A DNA stretch of 64,000 nt from an uncultured Chitinophagaceae bacterium (GCA_903870685.1 CAIQDX010000094.1:1-64000); one strand, 5' to 3'; shown: positions 49,584-58,671, counted from the first letter of the stretch. Program-made: numbers and translations. The notes: generated by a model from the letters alone, not told the origin.

Positions 49584-49666
49584 AATTTTTAATTTTAAAT
49601 GTTGAATTATAAATGATGAATGAAAAACTAAATTTAAAATTTAGCATCTAACATTCAACATTGTTT

Positions 49667-50884
49667 CTAATGGTGTGCCCATTCAATATTATTCATATCA
49701 ATTCCTTCTTTAAACATTTCCCATAACGGACTCATTTCTCTCAACTTTAAAACTGTTGTAGAAATTTGTTCAACCGTAAAATCAATTTGCTCTTCTGTTG
49801 TAAATCTGCTTAAGCCAAAACGTAATGAACTATGCGCAAGATCATCACCTAATCCTAATGCTTTTAAAACATAACTTGGTTCCAATGATGCTGAAGTACA
49901 AGCAGAGCCTGAACTTAACGCAATGTTTTTATTAAAGCCCATCAACAAACCTTCACCTTCAACATATTTAAAAGAAATATTACTAACGTGCGGCAAACGA
50001 TGTTCGCGATTACCATTTACATAAGCTTCATCTAATTTCAATAAAGCTGTTTCTAATTTATCTCTCAATTTGCTGATGCGTTCTGTATCCTGCGCCATTT
50101 CTAATCTGCATAATTCGCATGCTTTACCAAAACCAACAATGCCGGGAACATTTAATGTACCGCTACGCATGCCACGTTCATGACCACCGCCATCCATTTG
50201 TGCAGTAACTTTTACACGTGGATTTTTTCTGCGAACATATAAAGCACCAATACCTTTTGGTCCGTACATTTTATGTCCGGTGAAAGTCATCAGATCAATT
50301 CCATCTTGAATAACATCAACAGGAATTTTCCCAACAGCTTGTGTTGCATCGCTAAAAAATAATACACCATGTTTTTTTGCAATGGCTGCAATTTCTTTTA
50401 CCGGTTGTATCACACCAATTTCATTATTAGCATACATGATGGCAACTAAAATTGTTGTTGGTTTGATGGCAGCTTCTAATTCTTTCAAATCAATTAAACC
50501 ATCTTCTTGTACAGAAAGATAAGTTACTTCGCCACCTAATTTTTCGATGTGTTTACAAGTATCTAAAACTGCTTTATGTTCGGTATTTGCAGTGATGATA
50601 TGATTGCCTTTTTGTGCATACATTTCATACACACCTTTAATACCAAGATTATCACCTTCTGTTGCACCTGAAGTAAAAATAATTTCCTTCGGATCAGCAC
50701 CAATTAATTTTGCAACTTGTTCGCGGGCATAATCAACAGCTTCTTCTGCTTCCCATCCAAATGGATGATTACGACTAGCAGCATTACCAAAATGTTCGGT
50801 AAAATATGGAATCATAGTTTCCAATACTCTCGGGTCCATAGGAGTAGTTGCATTATTATCTAAATAAACCGGTAGCTTCAGCAT
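49667..50884 (-). CDS. iscS: Cysteine desulfurase IscS
   Basis: This PLP enzyme takes sulfur from cysteine for Fe-S clusters and other thio-cofactors. The PLP lysine is in [11 protein letters not shown] and the active Cys is in [14 protein letters not shown]. It has 406 residues from ATG 50884. An upstream in-frame ATG (50962) would add 26 unrelated residues, and a TAGTTTTG promoter element lies between the two (50917-50924), so the inner start is used. It heads the isc operon. Confidence 0.95.
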   Translation of the reverse strand: MLKLPVYLDNNATTPMDPRVLETMIPYFTEHFGNAASRNHPFGWEAEEAVDYAREQVAKLIGADPKEIIFTSGATEGDNLGIKGVYEMYAQKGNHIITANTEHKAVLDTCKHIEKLGGEVTYLSVQEDGLIDLKELEAAIKPTTILVAIMYANNEIGVIQPVKEIAAIAKKHGVLFFSDATQAVGKIPVDVIQDGIDLMTFTGHKMYGPKGIGALYVRRKNPRVKVTAQMDGGGHERGMRSGTLNVPGIVGFGKACELCRLEMAQDTERISKLRDKLETALLKLDEAYVNGNREHRLPHVSNISFKYVEGEGLLMGFNKNIALSSGSACTSASLEPSYVLKALGLGDDLAHSSLRFGLSRFTTEEQIDFTVEQISTTVLKLREMSPLWEMFKEGIDMNNIEWAHH

Positions 50885-50916
50885 AATCTTTTTTAATTTA
50901 GTTCTTACTAACAATG

Positions 50917-50924
50917 CAAAACTA
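50917..50924 (-). promoter_or_regulatory. isc operon promoter -7 element
   Basis: TAGTTTTG on the minus strand with a leader of about 30 bases. No IscR-like site was recognised. Confidence 0.55.
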
Positions 50925-51011
50925 AAGCAAAGGCTGCTATAATTTTGTTGTTGAAAACCCAAAGCAATTTAAATTCCAAATTTCGTAAAACGGATTTTTA
51001 AAATATAAGAC

Positions 51012-51413
51012 ATGAAAAAAGTTGAACACATTGGTATTGCTGTAAAAGATTTTACTGTTTCTATTCCGCTATTCGAAAAGATCTTGAATACAGAATGTTA
51101 TAAAAATGAAGCAGTAGAAAGTGAAAAAGTAAACACCGCTTTTTTCAGGAAAGGCGAAACAAAGATTGAATTATTGGAAAGTATTGAAGCAGATGGAGTG
51201 ATCGCAAAATTTATTGAAAAGAAAGGCGAAGGCATTCATCATATTGCATTTGAAGTAGAAAATATTGAAATAGAAATGCAGCGAATGAAAAGTGAAGGAT
51301 TTATTTTATTGAATGAAATACCAAAACGAGGAGCAGATAATAAATTAGTTTGTTTCTTACATCCAAAAGGAACGAATGGTGTGTTGATTGAATTATGTGA
51401 GGAAATAAAATAA
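51012..51413 (+). CDS. mce: Methylmalonyl-CoA epimerase
   Basis: This 133-residue VOC-fold enzyme interconverts (2R)- and (2S)-methylmalonyl-CoA in propionate metabolism. The metal ligands are the His of VEHIGIAV, the His of GIHHIAFEV and the Glu of GVLIELCE. It belongs functionally with the mutase small subunit at 8552. The gene ends on the base before the convergent rnc stop, with no spacer. Confidence 0.94.
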   Translation: MKKVEHIGIAVKDFTVSIPLFEKILNTECYKNEAVESEKVNTAFFRKGETKIELLESIEADGVIAKFIEKKGEGIHHIAFEVENIEIEMQRMKSEGFILLNEIPKRGADNKLVCFLHPKGTNGVLIELCEEIK

Positions 51414-52121
51414 TTACAAACCAACTTTTTCAATTGCCAACTGTGCTGCAATTTGACTGGCATCTTTTTTATTGTATGCTTTTCCTTTAGCTAAAATTTC
51501 GCCATCCAAAACTGCATTGATGGTAAAGACACGGCGACCACCTTCAATTTTTTCTTCTGCTAAATCGAATGTCAAAATCTTTCCATTCTTACTTGCCCAT
51601 CCAATTAACTTATTTTTGAGATTAATATCAACTAATTCCAAATCGTCAACAAACATGTGCGGAATAACAATTTGGTGCAACACCCACTTTTTTGTTTTTT
51701 CATATCCAATATCTAAATAAATCGCACCAACAATAGCTTCTAATGTATTACCAAAAATTTGACTGCTTTTTAATGAGCCGTCAAATTTATTATAGAGTGT
51801 AATTTTTTTCAACCCCATCTTCACAGCAATATCATTTAACTGTTGACGATTCACCATCTTGCTGCGCATCTCAGTTAAAAAACCTTCGCCTTTATAAGGA
51901 TAACGTTTAAAAAGATAATCGGCTACAATAGCACTCAGGACTGCATCTCCAAGGTATTCTAATCTTTCATTATTTTCTTCGGGAGTATCTCGAACAGAAC
52001 GATGACTTAATGCTGTGCGATATAATAAAATATTACCTGGCTTTAAGCCAAGAATATTTTTTATTTCTTTTTCGAAATGAGTTTCTACAGAGGATTTGAA
52101 AAATTTTTTTAGTATTTGCAC
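51414..52121 (-). CDS. rnc: Ribonuclease III
   Basis: This 235-residue double-strand-specific endoribonuclease matures rRNA and regulatory RNAs. The catalytic signature is NERLEYLGDAVLSAIVADYLF, with a later Glu in TLEAIVGAIYLDIGYEK. The double-stranded RNA-binding domain occupies the last 75 residues (KGKAYNKKDASQIAAQLAIEK). It starts four bases after the fabF stop and is the third gene of acpP-fabF-rnc, a conserved Bacteroidota order. Confidence 0.95.
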   Translation of the reverse strand: MQILKKFFKSSVETHFEKEIKNILGLKPGNILLYRTALSHRSVRDTPEENNERLEYLGDAVLSAIVADYLFKRYPYKGEGFLTEMRSKMVNRQQLNDIAVKMGLKKITLYNKFDGSLKSSQIFGNTLEAIVGAIYLDIGYEKTKKWVLHQIVIPHMFVDDLELVDINLKNKLIGWASKNGKILTFDLAEEKIEGGRRVFTINAVLDGEILAKGKAYNKKDASQIAAQLAIEKVGL

Positions 52122-52125
52122 AAGG

Positions 52126-53379
52126 TTAAGCTACAAATTTTTTTACTATCACACATGCATTATGCCCACCAAAACCAAAAGTATTACTTAATGCAGCATT
52201 CACTGTTCTCCTTTGTGCTTTATTAAAAGTAAAATTAAGTTTAGGGTCTAATTCAGGATCATCAGTAAAGTGATTGATTGTAGGCGGAACAATATCATTA
52301 ACCACTGCCTGTATACAAGCAATTGTTTCAATAACACCTGCTGCACCTAAACAATGACCGGTCATAGATTTAGTAGCACTGATGTTTAATTTATATGCAT
52401 GTTCGCCAAAAACTTTTGTAATAGCTTTTACTTCGGCACCATCACCAATTGGTGTTGATGTGCCATGCGTATTTATATAATCTATTTCTTCAGGTTTCAT
52501 GTTGGCATCATCCAAAGCAACCAGCATAACATTTGTTGCTCCTAGACCATCAGGATGCGGAGCTGTGATATGATGAGCATCGGCAGTTGCACCACCACCC
52601 ATTATTTCACAATAAATTTTTGCACCACGAGCTTTAGCATGTTCTAATTCTTCCATTATTATCACACCTGATCCTTCACCCATAACAAAACCATCACGAT
52701 CTTTATCATAAGGACGAGATGCGGTTTTAGGATCGTCATTTCTTTCGCTCATGGCTTTCATTGCATTAAAGCCACCAACACCTGCTTCGCTAATCACAGC
52801 TTCGCTTCCGCCGGTAACTAAAATATCAGCCTTTCCAAGGCGAAGTAAATTAAATGATTCAATGATTGCATTGGTACTACTTGCACATGCGCTAACCACT
52901 GCAAAGTTTGGACCACGCAAATTATGTCGCATAGATATTTGCCCCGCAGCAATATCTAAAATCATTTTAGGAATGAAGAAGGGATTGAAACGTGGAGTGC
53001 CATCACCTTTGGCAAATTCCATTACTTCCTGTTGGAAAGTAATCAATCCACCAATTCCGCTGGCAAATACAACACCTACTCTATCGGGATTTATATTTTC
53101 TTTATTAAGACCGGCATCATTCATCGCCTGATCGCTTGCAAATAATGCAAACTGTGTAAAGCGGTCGATCTTTCTTGCTTCTTTACGATCTAAAAAAGCA
53201 ACAGGATCAAATCCTTTTACTTCACATGCGAATTTTGTTCTGAACTTACTGGCATCAAAATTCGTAATCATATCGGCACCAGAAACGCCGTTGATCAATC
53301 CGTTCCAATAATCAGTAAGATTATTTCCCAAAGGAGTGATAGCACCAATACCGGTAACAACTACTCGTTTTAATTCCAT
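52126..53379 (-). CDS. fabF: 3-oxoacyl-[acyl-carrier-protein] synthase II
   Basis: This 417-residue condensing enzyme elongates acyl-ACP in fatty acid synthesis. The catalytic Cys is in VSACASSTNA, and the two His are in NTHGTSTPIGD and KSMTGHCLGAAG. The length is normal. It is 90 bases downstream of acpP, with a hairpin between them. Confidence 0.96.
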   Translation of the reverse strand: MELKRVVVTGIGAITPLGNNLTDYWNGLINGVSGADMITNFDASKFRTKFACEVKGFDPVAFLDRKEARKIDRFTQFALFASDQAMNDAGLNKENINPDRVGVVFASGIGGLITFQQEVMEFAKGDGTPRFNPFFIPKMILDIAAGQISMRHNLRGPNFAVVSACASSTNAIIESFNLLRLGKADILVTGGSEAVISEAGVGGFNAMKAMSERNDDPKTASRPYDKDRDGFVMGEGSGVIIMEELEHAKARGAKIYCEIMGGGATADAHHITAPHPDGLGATNVMLVALDDANMKPEEIDYINTHGTSTPIGDGAEVKAITKVFGEHAYKLNISATKSMTGHCLGAAGVIETIACIQAVVNDIVPPTINHFTDDPELDPKLNFTFNKAQRRTVNAALSNTFGFGGHNACVIVKKFVA

Positions 53380-53401
53380 AAATACAAGCCTGTTTAAGTG
53401 A

Positions 53402-53460
53402 TAATCCGCCTCCCAGTGGCCTAAGCCTAAGAAAGGCGGATTAATTATTCCATTAATGGA
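53402..53460 (-). promoter_or_regulatory. Hairpins in the acpP-fabF spacer
   Basis: A 10-bp inverted repeat (53402-53411 with 53434-53443) and a 12-bp palindrome TCCATTAATGGA (53449-53460) lie between acpP and fabF. Neither has a T-run, so partial attenuation or mRNA processing fits better than full termination. Confidence 0.45.
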
Positions 53461-53469
53461 GTGTGAATC

Positions 53470-53706
53470 TTATTTGGCATGTTCTTCCAAATAAGCTACA
53501 GCCTGACCAACAGTTGTGATGGTTTCAGCTTGCTCATCAGGGATCGAAATGTTGAATTCCTTTTCGAATTCCATAATTAATTCAACGGTATCCAAAGAAT
53601 CGGCACCGAGGTCATTAGTGAATGAAGCTTCGTTTGTTACCTCTGCTTCATCAACACCTAACTTGTCGACAATAATTTTCTTCACTTTGTTTGCGATGTC
53701 TGACAT
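53470..53706 (-). CDS. acpP: Acyl carrier protein
   Basis: This 78-residue acidic carrier protein of fatty acid synthesis carries 4'-phosphopantetheine on Ser37 in [15 protein letters not shown]. It is the first gene of acpP-fabF-rnc. The promoter has TTG, an 18-base spacer and TATTTTTG, with a leader of about 20 bases. Confidence 0.97.
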   Translation of the reverse strand: MSDIANKVKKIIVDKLGVDEAEVTNEASFTNDLGADSLDTVELIMEFEKEFNISIPDEQAETITTVGQAVAYLEEHAK

Positions 53707-54018
53707 TGTAATAAGTTTTGTTTACAGCCGCAAAAATATACTTTTTACTAAAACCGCAAGTGTTTATCTCAATTTTGTTTTAACAATGTTTATTTGGTGG
53801 GTAAATCCATTAATGCTATTATATCAAAGTTTGCTGACGCCAGAACTGATTATCAAATAAATTATCACTCAATTCAAACAAAAAACATCATATTAAAGAA
53901 TATTATTTTTATATGTTTAAACAGCAACCCATTTTCAATAAAAACATTTTTGAATATGGAATAAACTGTTCATTTTTGCAAAAATGATTGGTATATTGTC
54001 TTTCCAAATTAATTAACT
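53707..54018. other. Gene-free stretch between acpP and the GNAT gene
   Basis: 312 bases hold the acpP promoter (53731-53759) and AT-rich DNA upstream of the divergent GNAT gene. I see no RNA gene or repeat; no good TAnnTTTG match precedes the GNAT gene. Confidence 0.6.
53731..53759 (-). promoter_or_regulatory. acpP promoter
   Basis: On the minus strand TTG (53759-53757), an 18-base spacer, TATTTTTG (53738-53731). Confidence 0.65.
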
Positions 54019-54447
54019 ATGCCTTTGAGGGAAATTGATTACGGTACAAAAGATTATCAGCAAATGCTTGATTTGCGCTATCAGATTTTGCGTAAACCAT
54101 TAGGACTAGAATTTACTTCTGAGGAATTAGACAGATCAAAAAATGATATTTTATTAGGATGTTTTGATGATGATGAATTACAGGGATGTTGTATGATTAC
54201 TGACAAAGGTAATGATATTGCAAAACTTCGCCAGATGGCTGTGCGTAACGGTTTACAAGGCACCGGCATTGGTCGCATGCTAATGATTTTTGCCGAAACT
54301 GTTGCAAGAGATAAAGGTTTTAAAAAATTGATCATGCACGCTCGAAAATCGGCTATTGGTTTTTATGAAAAACTAGGATATAAAATACAAGGGGATGAAT
54401 TTCTTGAAGTTACTATTCCGCATTATGTAATGGAAAAAGACCTTTAA
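54019..54447 (+). CDS. GNAT family N-acetyltransferase
   Basis: This 142-residue acetyl-CoA-dependent acetyltransferase has the CoA-binding motif RNGLQGTGIGRMLM (R/Q-x-x-G-x-G/A type) near residue 80 and the C-terminal SAIGFYEKLGYKIQGDEF. The acceptor substrate is unknown; the short ElaA-like architecture suggests a small molecule. It is monocistronic and divergent from acpP. Confidence 0.88.
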   Translation: MPLREIDYGTKDYQQMLDLRYQILRKPLGLEFTSEELDRSKNDILLGCFDDDELQGCCMITDKGNDIAKLRQMAVRNGLQGTGIGRMLMIFAETVARDKGFKKLIMHARKSAIGFYEKLGYKIQGDEFLEVTIPHYVMEKDL

Positions 54448-54566
54448 TATATTTAATACAGTACATTATTTTCAAAGCATTTTCATTGCTTCGAAATTAT
54501 TTCAACAATATTTGATATTTCGTATCCTTTGCTTTTTCGGTATTCAAAAATTAGTTGATATCCATT

Positions 54567-55049
54567 TTATTTGCCAAATTTTTTTTGGAGTAATACACGA
54601 AGTTCAAGTACAAAAGCTTCCCCCATATTTTCTTTAGGAACAAGAAAAAAAGTTTTCTCATCAACATATATATGAAAAAAATGCGGACTTTCGAAATACT
54701 TGCTAAAATCGCGCCATTGCCATTCAGCGATCCCTTTCTCATTTTCTAGTCGAATAACTTCCTCAGTTATATAAATAATAAACTGGTCTTTGAATGCTAC
54801 AGTTTTATTATAAATGCTATATGGCAACACATACCATACCCCACCCATCATCAATATCCAAATCAAAGACCCTAACAAAAATGGTTGAGGTCTTATTTTT
54901 TGAGTGTAGAATAAAACAGCGGAAATAATAGCAAATACATTGACAAATATCATCATCCATTTTATTTCTTGCTTTGAAATAAAATGATAACGTAACCCTT
55001 GAATTACTTTTTTCTTTTCGTAAGAGAAACTGAATTGCATAGAATTCAA
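54567..55049 (-). CDS. YcxB-like membrane protein
   Basis: This 160-residue protein has two membrane helices at about residues 30-80 and a C-terminal YcxB-like beta domain (NEKGIAEWQWRDFSKYFESPHFFHIYVDEKTFFLVPKENM). The function of the family is unknown. It is separated from the electron-transfer operon upstream by a terminator (55085-55120). Confidence 0.75.
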   Translation of the reverse strand: MNSMQFSFSYEKKKVIQGLRYHFISKQEIKWMMIFVNVFAIISAVLFYTQKIRPQPFLLGSLIWILMMGGVWYVLPYSIYNKTVAFKDQFIIYITEEVIRLENEKGIAEWQWRDFSKYFESPHFFHIYVDEKTFFLVPKENMGEAFVLELRVLLQKKFGK

Positions 55050-55084
55050 ATGTAGAAAATATATTTAGCTCTATTATAAAAACC

Positions 55085-55120
55085 AAAAAGCTTATCAGAA
55101 TTAACTGATAAGCTTTTTTC
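55085..55120 (-). terminator. Terminator of the NrfD operon
   Basis: A stem of about 14 bp around GCTTATCAG (55090-55098) and CTGATAAGC (55105-55113), with A and T runs on both sides. It lies directly downstream of the Ig-like gene. Confidence 0.85.
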
Positions 55121-55138
55121 TTGAATCGGTGTTTTCAT

Positions 55139-56023
55139 TTAGGACTTAAGCTGTTCTCCTAATTTTTTTATTTTGAAAATTGTATCAACCAAAGAAAATA
55201 AAATGCCCCAAACAGTAATTACAATTGAATAGGCCATTAATAATAACCAAATGGGCGATTTATCTCTTGTTGCAAAAAGTGTTCTTTTATTAAAATTATT
55301 TTCACCAACAAATTTTGCACCCCATGGCACTGATTGTTCTATAGATAAATTTCCATATTGATCATTGTCTTCGATCTTAGCAACTAAAGTTATATTTCCT
55401 TTAGCATCACCAGGAATACTATCTCTTTTAAAATCGGCAGATGTTTGTCCAAGCGAATCGGTTGTAAATGTTGCAGTTTCATTTACAGAAAGGTCAGCAT
55501 CTAAACGTCGTATTGCAATTTTTAATTCAACACCTTTAACAGGAGTCCAAGAAGTATCTTTCATTTCGAAAACTGTGGCTGTTATTTTTCTGTCGCTAGT
55601 TGTATCAATTAAAATTTTGGCTTTCCCAACAGTTAAATCAGCTTTAGAAGATTCGTATTTTTTATCACCCGCAAATGTTGCTAAAAAAGTATGTTTGATT
55701 GAACTGCTCCATTCATTTTTTAATGATGGAGGGATAATAGCAGTTGCTTCGCCTTTTCCATTCGTAACAACTTTTGCAATTAATGTTCCTGCAGAATCTT
55801 TATCTAAAAATAAATTAAGATTGATGCCACTTACCATTTGAAATTTACCATCTATTTTGGTTTTTACTTTTGCAAGTACATATGGAATTTTATTATTGCT
55901 AATAAAATAACTGAGTGAAATATTCAAGTCGCCTTTTTGTGCATCTTGCGACAAAGCATTATAGCTTGATAAAATAAAAATAATAGATAATGATGCTATA
56001 CAATTTTTAATCAGCAGTCTCAT
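55139..56023 (-). CDS. Membrane-anchored Ig-like protein of the NrfD operon, function unknown
   Basis: I do not recognise a named family. The 294-residue product has a signal peptide ending near NALSQ, then two beta-sandwich Ig-like domains (about 30-125 and 128-235). These carry phrases such as NGKGEATAIIPP and DSLGQTSADFKRD, like invasin-type (Big_1) repeats. One C-terminal membrane helix (PIWLLLMAYSIVITVWGILFS) is followed by a short basic cytoplasmic tail. It overlaps the end of the NrfD gene by 17 bases, so translation is coupled. It may be an accessory subunit or docking protein of the complex in the periplasm. Confidence 0.75.
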   Translation of the reverse strand: MRLLIKNCIASLSIIFILSSYNALSQDAQKGDLNISLSYFISNNKIPYVLAKVKTKIDGKFQMVSGINLNLFLDKDSAGTLIAKVVTNGKGEATAIIPPSLKNEWSSSIKHTFLATFAGDKKYESSKADLTVGKAKILIDTTSDRKITATVFEMKDTSWTPVKGVELKIAIRRLDADLSVNETATFTTDSLGQTSADFKRDSIPGDAKGNITLVAKIEDNDQYGNLSIEQSVPWGAKFVGENNFNKRTLFATRDKSPIWLLLMAYSIVITVWGILFSLVDTIFKIKKLGEQLKS

Positions 56024-57329
56024 GTTGTTCAGTTAAAGTTTCATGAATTGGAATGATTGGAAATATTCTTGAAAGAATAGTAATTACTAACAAAGCACCG
56101 GCTAATGAGCCTAACGCAATTGCCCATTCTTCCCAGCTTGGAAAATAATGACGATAACTATCAGGAACATTTGTCATTGGGAGAAAAGGATGCAACAAAG
56201 TTGGTGTTACAATTAAATAACGTTTAAACCATGCACCTATAACCACCATAATTCCTGCAACAAAAACAGGTAATGGTTTTCTTCCTCTTTTAAATAATAA
56301 AATAATAATGGGCAATATCATACCCACAAGAATTGCAAACCAAAATAGCGGAGCAAATTCACCTGTGAAAAGACCAGTTAAATGTGCTTCTTCTGATTTC
56401 TTCATTTTAAATGCAGGAACCAAATATTCGTTGATATTAAAATAAAGATAAAGTAACGCCAAAAGCACAACCATCTTTCCCATCTTTTCGAAATGCTCTT
56501 CTGTAATATATTTTTCGAGATGATATGCTTTTCTAAAAACATACATTGCAACAAGCACACCACCACCTCCAACTAAAAATGCACCGGAAATAAAGTAAGC
56601 ACCAAAGTTTGTACTATCCCAACCAGGACGATAAGTAGTTGCAAATAACCATGAAGTAACCGTGTGAATGGTAAATGCAACAGGAATAATAGTGATACAA
56701 AGAATATTAATTGCTCTTTCGCTTAATTTAAATTGTTCGGGAGTTCCCTTCCAGAATGAACCAAGAAAACTATAAAACTTTGCAAGGTATTTGAATCTAT
56801 TATCGTTGGTTTCTTTATAACGAAGTAAGATTTTAATATCGGGCAATAAAGGAAAATATAAAAGTAGAATACTAATAAAAAAGTAAGTAGTGATCACAAT
56901 CACATCCCAAATAATTGGTGATTGAACACGACCATGAATAAATAAATTATAGAATCTTTCCGGACTACCCATATCAACAATGATGATGATAGAAGCAAAT
57001 ATGATAGCAGCTACTGCAATTATTTCTGCAATTCTTGTTAGCGGTGTACTCCATTCAACACGTGATAATCTAAACACTGCCGTGATCAATGAACCAACTA
57101 AACTTATTGCTACAAAGAATACAAAGTTTGAAATATAAATACCCCAGGACACATAATCTCTCATTGATGTAACAACAAGACCATAACGTAATTGTCTGTA
57201 ATAAGCATACACACCTACCAAACAAATAGCTATTAAAACGCCTGTCCAGATTCTTCCGCTTCTATTAAATTTTTGCGGAAGTAGATCCTGTATTATTTTT
57301 TCGTCTGAAATTGAATTTAGATTTTCCAC
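56007..57329 (-). CDS. NrfD/PsrC-type membrane quinol dehydrogenase subunit
   Basis: This 440-residue polytopic protein has about nine to ten membrane helices, with YVSWGIYISNFVFFVAISLVG at the start and IVDMGSPERFYNLFIHGR, YFISGAFLVGGGG and GAWFKRYLIV later. This matches the NrfD family, whose members exchange electrons between menaquinol and a periplasmic ferredoxin-like subunit. The neighbouring Fe-S gene (17 bases upstream) is its expected partner. It could also be a relative of ActC of alternative complex III, but no ActA/B/D/E partners are seen here. The direction of electron flow is inferred, not shown. Confidence 0.88.
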   Translation of the reverse strand: MENLNSISDEKIIQDLLPQKFNRSGRIWTGVLIAICLVGVYAYYRQLRYGLVVTSMRDYVSWGIYISNFVFFVAISLVGSLITAVFRLSRVEWSTPLTRIAEIIAVAAIIFASIIIIVDMGSPERFYNLFIHGRVQSPIIWDVIVITTYFFISILLLYFPLLPDIKILLRYKETNDNRFKYLAKFYSFLGSFWKGTPEQFKLSERAINILCITIIPVAFTIHTVTSWLFATTYRPGWDSTNFGAYFISGAFLVGGGGVLVAMYVFRKAYHLEKYITEEHFEKMGKMVVLLALLYLYFNINEYLVPAFKMKKSEEAHLTGLFTGEFAPLFWFAILVGMILPIIILLFKRGRKPLPVFVAGIMVVIGAWFKRYLIVTPTLLHPFLPMTNVPDSYRHYFPSWEEWAIALGSLAGALLVITILSRIFPIIPIHETLTEQHETAD

Positions 57330-57345
57330 CTTTAATTATTTTAGT

Positions 57346-58281
57346 TTATTTTTTTTCTTTAGTATCTGTTTCAAGTCCTGATTCGAAAGGGAAGTTTCTG
57401 TTAACAGGAGGTAAATAATAAACACTTGGTTTAGTACCTAAATCTTCCATTAATCTATATCCAGATTTATCTTTTATTAAATCACTAAAACGGAAAGTTT
57501 CAGCACCATTACTAACAGTATCCTGATTTAAATCGCCAAAGAAGAATGTTCCGTTTGGACATGCTGAAACACAATGTGGTAATTCTCCTCTTCTTGCCAT
57601 ATCCGGACAAAAATCGCATTTACCAACTGTTCCTTTCTTTTGAGGAACACTGCTTTCGCAAGAATAAGGCTGTGCGGCAATATCTGCAGGAATATCAGGT
57701 GCTGACCAATTAAATGCTCTTGTTGAATATGGACATGCCGCCATACAAAAACGACAACCAATACAACGATCGCTATCAATTAAAACTATTCCATCTTGTC
57801 TTTTAAATGTTGCATCAACAGGACAAACTTTCACACATGGTGGTTCATCGCAATGCATACATGTTGTTGGTTGCCAAAAAGGAGCAGTGTGTTCATCTTC
57901 ACGCATTGGATCTACTTTGATCCAGTTTTGCCCTGTATTAACATGATGCATATGATTACATGCTTCCTGACACTTTCTTAAATTTTTACATCTTGAAAGA
58001 TCAATTACCATTACGAATTTTTTTCCTCCAATACCTATTCGAGCTTCACTGTTTGATACAGCAGGCAATTCAGGTACCGGTTTCAAAAACGCTTCATCAA
58101 CTTCAATTATTTCTCCATCAACTGATAAAAGTTTAACTTTCTTTCCGGAAGCAATAACTGTTTCATCAGCGCCAGATTCAAAAACATTTTTTTTAGAAGA
58201 GCAACCAACTCCAACAGCAACTCCCGCAGCCATCAAGCCGGTTAAAAGGAATTCTCTTCGCGAATTATTTTCTTGTTTCAT
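57346..58281 (-). CDS. Tat-exported 4Fe-4S ferredoxin-type electron-transfer subunit (DsrO/TtrB-like)
   Basis: The 311-residue product has Tat signal NSRREFLLTGL (Arg8-Arg9) and a lipobox-like GVGC (Cys27), so it is exported folded and may be lipid-anchored. Four cysteine groups bind four [4Fe-4S] clusters: CKNLRKCQEAC, CMHCDEPPCVKVCP, CIGCRFCMAACPY and CDFCP...CVSACP. Such subunits carry electrons between NrfD and a molybdopterin or cytochrome partner. Residues 52-67 (LLSVDGEIIEVDEAFL) resemble the small protein encoded upstream. The gene belongs to the FNR-like-controlled operon starting at 58582. Confidence 0.9.
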   Translation of the reverse strand: MKQENNSRREFLLTGLMAAGVAVGVGCSSKKNVFESGADETVIASGKKVKLLSVDGEIIEVDEAFLKPVPELPAVSNSEARIGIGGKKFVMVIDLSRCKNLRKCQEACNHMHHVNTGQNWIKVDPMREDEHTAPFWQPTTCMHCDEPPCVKVCPVDATFKRQDGIVLIDSDRCIGCRFCMAACPYSTRAFNWSAPDIPADIAAQPYSCESSVPQKKGTVGKCDFCPDMARRGELPHCVSACPNGTFFFGDLNQDTVSNGAETFRFSDLIKDKSGYRLMEDLGTKPSVYYLPPVNRNFPFESGLETDTKEKK

Positions 58282-58309
58282 TTCAAATATTTTGTAAAAA
58301 ACTTTCTAT

Positions 58310-58582
58310 TTATTTTTTAATCCAATTCTGAAGTTCAGTATTACTGATTTTTTTTCTGTTTGCAGTAATTAATGATTCATCAATTTCTACAAGTTTGCCA
58401 TCTTGTGTTAGCATGGTGATTGTTCTCTTTTTACTTTCAGGTTTACATGCGATTACATTTTTTCTAGCAAAAAATGGCAAAGCAGATACTACCGCTGCAA
58501 ACAGAGATAAAACACCAATACCCCATACAAATTTTCTTCTTGCAGGTGAAATTGTTTGCGTTATTTCTTCATTACTATTCAT
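58310..58582 (-). CDS. Small protein with Tat-like leader, related to the N-terminus of the Fe-S subunit
   Basis: The 90-residue product has SPARRKFVWGIG (Arg15-Arg16), a hydrophobic helix (about 18-38), a Cys at 46 and the segment MLTQDGKLVEIDESLI (57-72). Both the RR-x-F leader and this segment resemble the first 70 residues of the Fe-S protein 28 bases downstream (6 of 16 identical in the aligned segment). No cofactor motif is present. It is the first gene of the operon and may be a membrane-anchored assembly or small structural subunit. The function is unknown. Confidence 0.75.
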   Translation of the reverse strand: MNSNEEITQTISPARRKFVWGIGVLSLFAAVVSALPFFARKNVIACKPESKKRTITMLTQDGKLVEIDESLITANRKKISNTELQNWIKK

Positions 58583-58606
58583 AAATGTTTAAACTTTAAG
58601 TGAGGC

Positions 58607-58671
58607 CAAAATTAATAGAGCAAATCGTTGCAAATGATGATATTAATCAGATGATAAGATGATTAATGTCA
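58607..58671 (-). promoter_or_regulatory. NrfD operon promoter with tandem FNR-like boxes
   Basis: On the minus strand the -7 element TAATTTTG is at 58614-58607. Box 1, TGATATTAATCA (58638-58649), is a perfect TGAT-N4-ATCA centred 36.5 bp from the last base of the -7 element. Box 2, TGATTAATGTCA (58660-58671), has one mismatch and is centred 22 bp further. With a start about six bases after the element, box 1 sits near -42, the class II activator position. Confidence 0.65.

Noticed and set aside
50505-50525. CTTGTACAG inside iscS, part of the dispersed repeat core
   Set aside because: Only a few bases match and they encode conserved IscS sequence; not a repeat copy.
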